From: a bacterium CG2_30_54_10
Lineage (GTDB): Bacteria; Muiribacteriota; Ozemobacteria; Ozemobacterales; Ozemobacteraceae
Assembly (NCBI GenBank): GCA_001872985.1
Contig: MNYA01000098.1
Location: forward strand, 1-7,114
DNA length: 7,114 bases
Reading direction: 5' to 3'
Shown: positions 6,328-7,114 of the stretch, in pieces
Layout: every line of letters begins with the position of its first letter
Numbering within the stretch: the first letter of the stretch is position 1
Program-made: the position numbers and the translations under genes
The notes under the pieces: generated by a model
What the model was told of the DNA's origin: nothing
The model's database searches: none
Seen by the model: the letters and a program-made list of their open reading frames with translations, nothing else

Positions 6328-6355
6328 GAGCGATGAGCGATGAGCGATGAGCGCT
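6328..6355. repeat. 7-base tandem repeat, GAGCGAT
   Basis: GAGCGAT occurs three times in succession (6328-6334, 6335-6341, 6342-6348), followed by GAGCGCT (6349-6355). The array lies two bases after the ftsI stop codon in the minus-strand direction. Nearby, ACTGCTG recurs at 6301-6307 and 6315-6321. The copies are too short and adjoin without spacers, so this is not a CRISPR array. Confidence 0.9.
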
Positions 6356-6357
6356 GG

Positions 6358-7114
6358 TCATGGGGCACTGGAGCGCGGCGAGAACTTCACCACTACTCGG
6401 TTTCCCTTTGTCATGGCGGACCCGGGCGCGGGGTTCTGCTCCAGGGCGATCCCATGCCCGTCGTAGATCGCCTTCAGATCGAGTTTATCGAGTAGCTTGG
6501 CCACTTCCCGAAGCGACATACCTCGAAGGTCAGGCATCTTCACTCCAACCATGGAAAATTCTACGGACGCGGAAGCTCGAGTACCGGCTTTTGGCATTTC
6601 AGCCGCCGCGACGACCGGAAGCGTATTCGCTGCCACCACGTTCAGGAACGAGACTTCCCTTGTTGAACTTACATCGGATGGTTCTTTTTCAGAAATGCTT
6701 CCCTCGACGGCTTCTCCATCAGAGGCCTTTCCGGCGGCCTGGCTCGGGTGCTTGTCCGGAGGAACTTTGAGGTATTTCAGAACGCGGTCGAGAATGTTGG
6801 CGAACGCGGGGGCTGCCACCTTTCCGCCATATAGAGTCTTTTCATCGCCCTTGGGTTCATTAACAGCGACGAACAGGACAATTTTGGGGTCGACGGCGGG
6901 AGCCATGCCGATAAAAGAACAAACCACTTTTTCCCGAAAATATCCGCCCTTCGGGTTTGCCCTCTGGGCTGTGCTGGTCTTTCCTGCAACGGTATACTCG
7001 GGCAGTGCGGCGAGTTTCCCGGTTCCGATTTCGACAACGCCCATCAACATTTTCCGAAGATGCTGAGCGATTTCCGGTGAAAAAACCCTTTGCACCAATT
7101 TTGGGGGAAAGTCT
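6358..7114 (-). CDS. ftsI: Peptidoglycan D,D-transpeptidase FtsI (PBP3-like), C-terminal part with PASTA domain
   Basis: This is the C-terminal 251 residues of a class B penicillin-binding protein, cut by the right edge. FtsI is the membrane-anchored septal transpeptidase that crosslinks stem peptides with division proteins such as FtsW. Numbered from the window edge, it shows the end of the transpeptidase domain: FSPEIAQHLRKML (11-23), VVEIGTG (26-32), the third active-site motif VAGKTSTAQ (42-50), then SFIGMAPAVDPKIVLFVAVNEP and YGGKVAAPAF. The SxxK and SxN motifs must lie outside the window. A linker of about 70 residues, rich in Ala, Ser and Glu, leads to one PASTA domain (about 191-246, VKMPDLRGMSLREVAKLLDK to VVVKFSP). 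E. coli FtsI lacks PASTA, but many other bacterial FtsI/SpoVD proteins have it. The motif reads KTS, not the usual KTG. Position directly upstream of murE supports FtsI over other class B PBPs. Confidence 0.93.
   Translation of the reverse strand, partial: DFPPKLVQRVFSPEIAQHLRKMLMGVVEIGTGKLAALPEYTVAGKTSTAQRANPKGGYFREKVVCSFIGMAPAVDPKIVLFVAVNEPKGDEKTLYGGKVAAPAFANILDRVLKYLKVPPDKHPSQAAGKASDGEAVEGSISEKEPSDVSSTREVSFLNVVAANTLPVVAAAEMPKAGTRASASVEFSMVGVKMPDLRGMSLREVAKLLDKLDLKAIYDGHGIALEQNPAPGSAMTKGNRVVVKFSPRSSAP

Noticed and set aside
6328..6355. CRISPR-like repeats
   Set aside because: The units are seven bases with no spacers.

Overview
The window is ordinary bacterial chromosome: part of a division and cell-wall (dcw) gene cluster on the minus strand, facing a lone plus-strand lipoprotein gene. 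In minus-strand transcription order the cluster runs ftsI (3' part only, cut by the right edge), murE, murF, mraY. The organism is a peptidoglycan-making bacterium of moderate GC. MurE carries the DNPR motif typical of meso-diaminopimelate-adding enzymes, FtsI has a C-terminal PASTA domain, and the plus-strand gene encodes a DUF4382-type lipoprotein. Together these suggest a diderm outside the Enterobacteria, for example a deltaproteobacterium-like or candidate-phylum lineage. The sequence does not allow a firmer placement.

Layout. 1-261: upstream region with a weakly supported open frame, a weak promoter and a good ribosome binding site. 262-1761 (+): 499-residue lipoprotein with a lipobox, a DUF4382 domain holding a charged repeat-rich insert, a carboxypeptidase-regulatory-like beta-sandwich and an unrecognised C-terminal domain, followed by a clear intrinsic terminator at 1796-1821. 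1854-2909 (-): mraY, whose true start is probably further upstream. 2972-4387 (-): murF. 4388-4650: a 263-base gap with a large palindromic repeat and a possible promoter for murF-mraY. 4651-6150 (-): murE. 6151-6357: a 207-base gap with a strong RNA-level hairpin, a mini-ORF ending just before murE, and a 7-base tandem repeat. 6358-7114 (-): the transpeptidase C-terminus and PASTA domain of FtsI.

How the genes work together. MurE adds the third residue (probably meso-diaminopimelate) to UDP-MurNAc-L-Ala-D-Glu. MurF then adds D-Ala-D-Ala, MraY transfers the phospho-MurNAc-pentapeptide to undecaprenyl phosphate to make lipid I, and FtsI crosslinks septal peptidoglycan made from the finished lipid II. 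The usual next genes (murD, ftsW, murG, murC) do not follow mraY; the cluster stops there against a convergent gene.

I see no novel defence, mobile or biosynthetic system. The points most worth a second look are the mraY start (well-placed Shine-Dalgarno but only an ACG in frame), repeat elements in both gaps of the cluster, KTS instead of KTG in FtsI, and the insert and unknown C-terminal domain of the lipoprotein.
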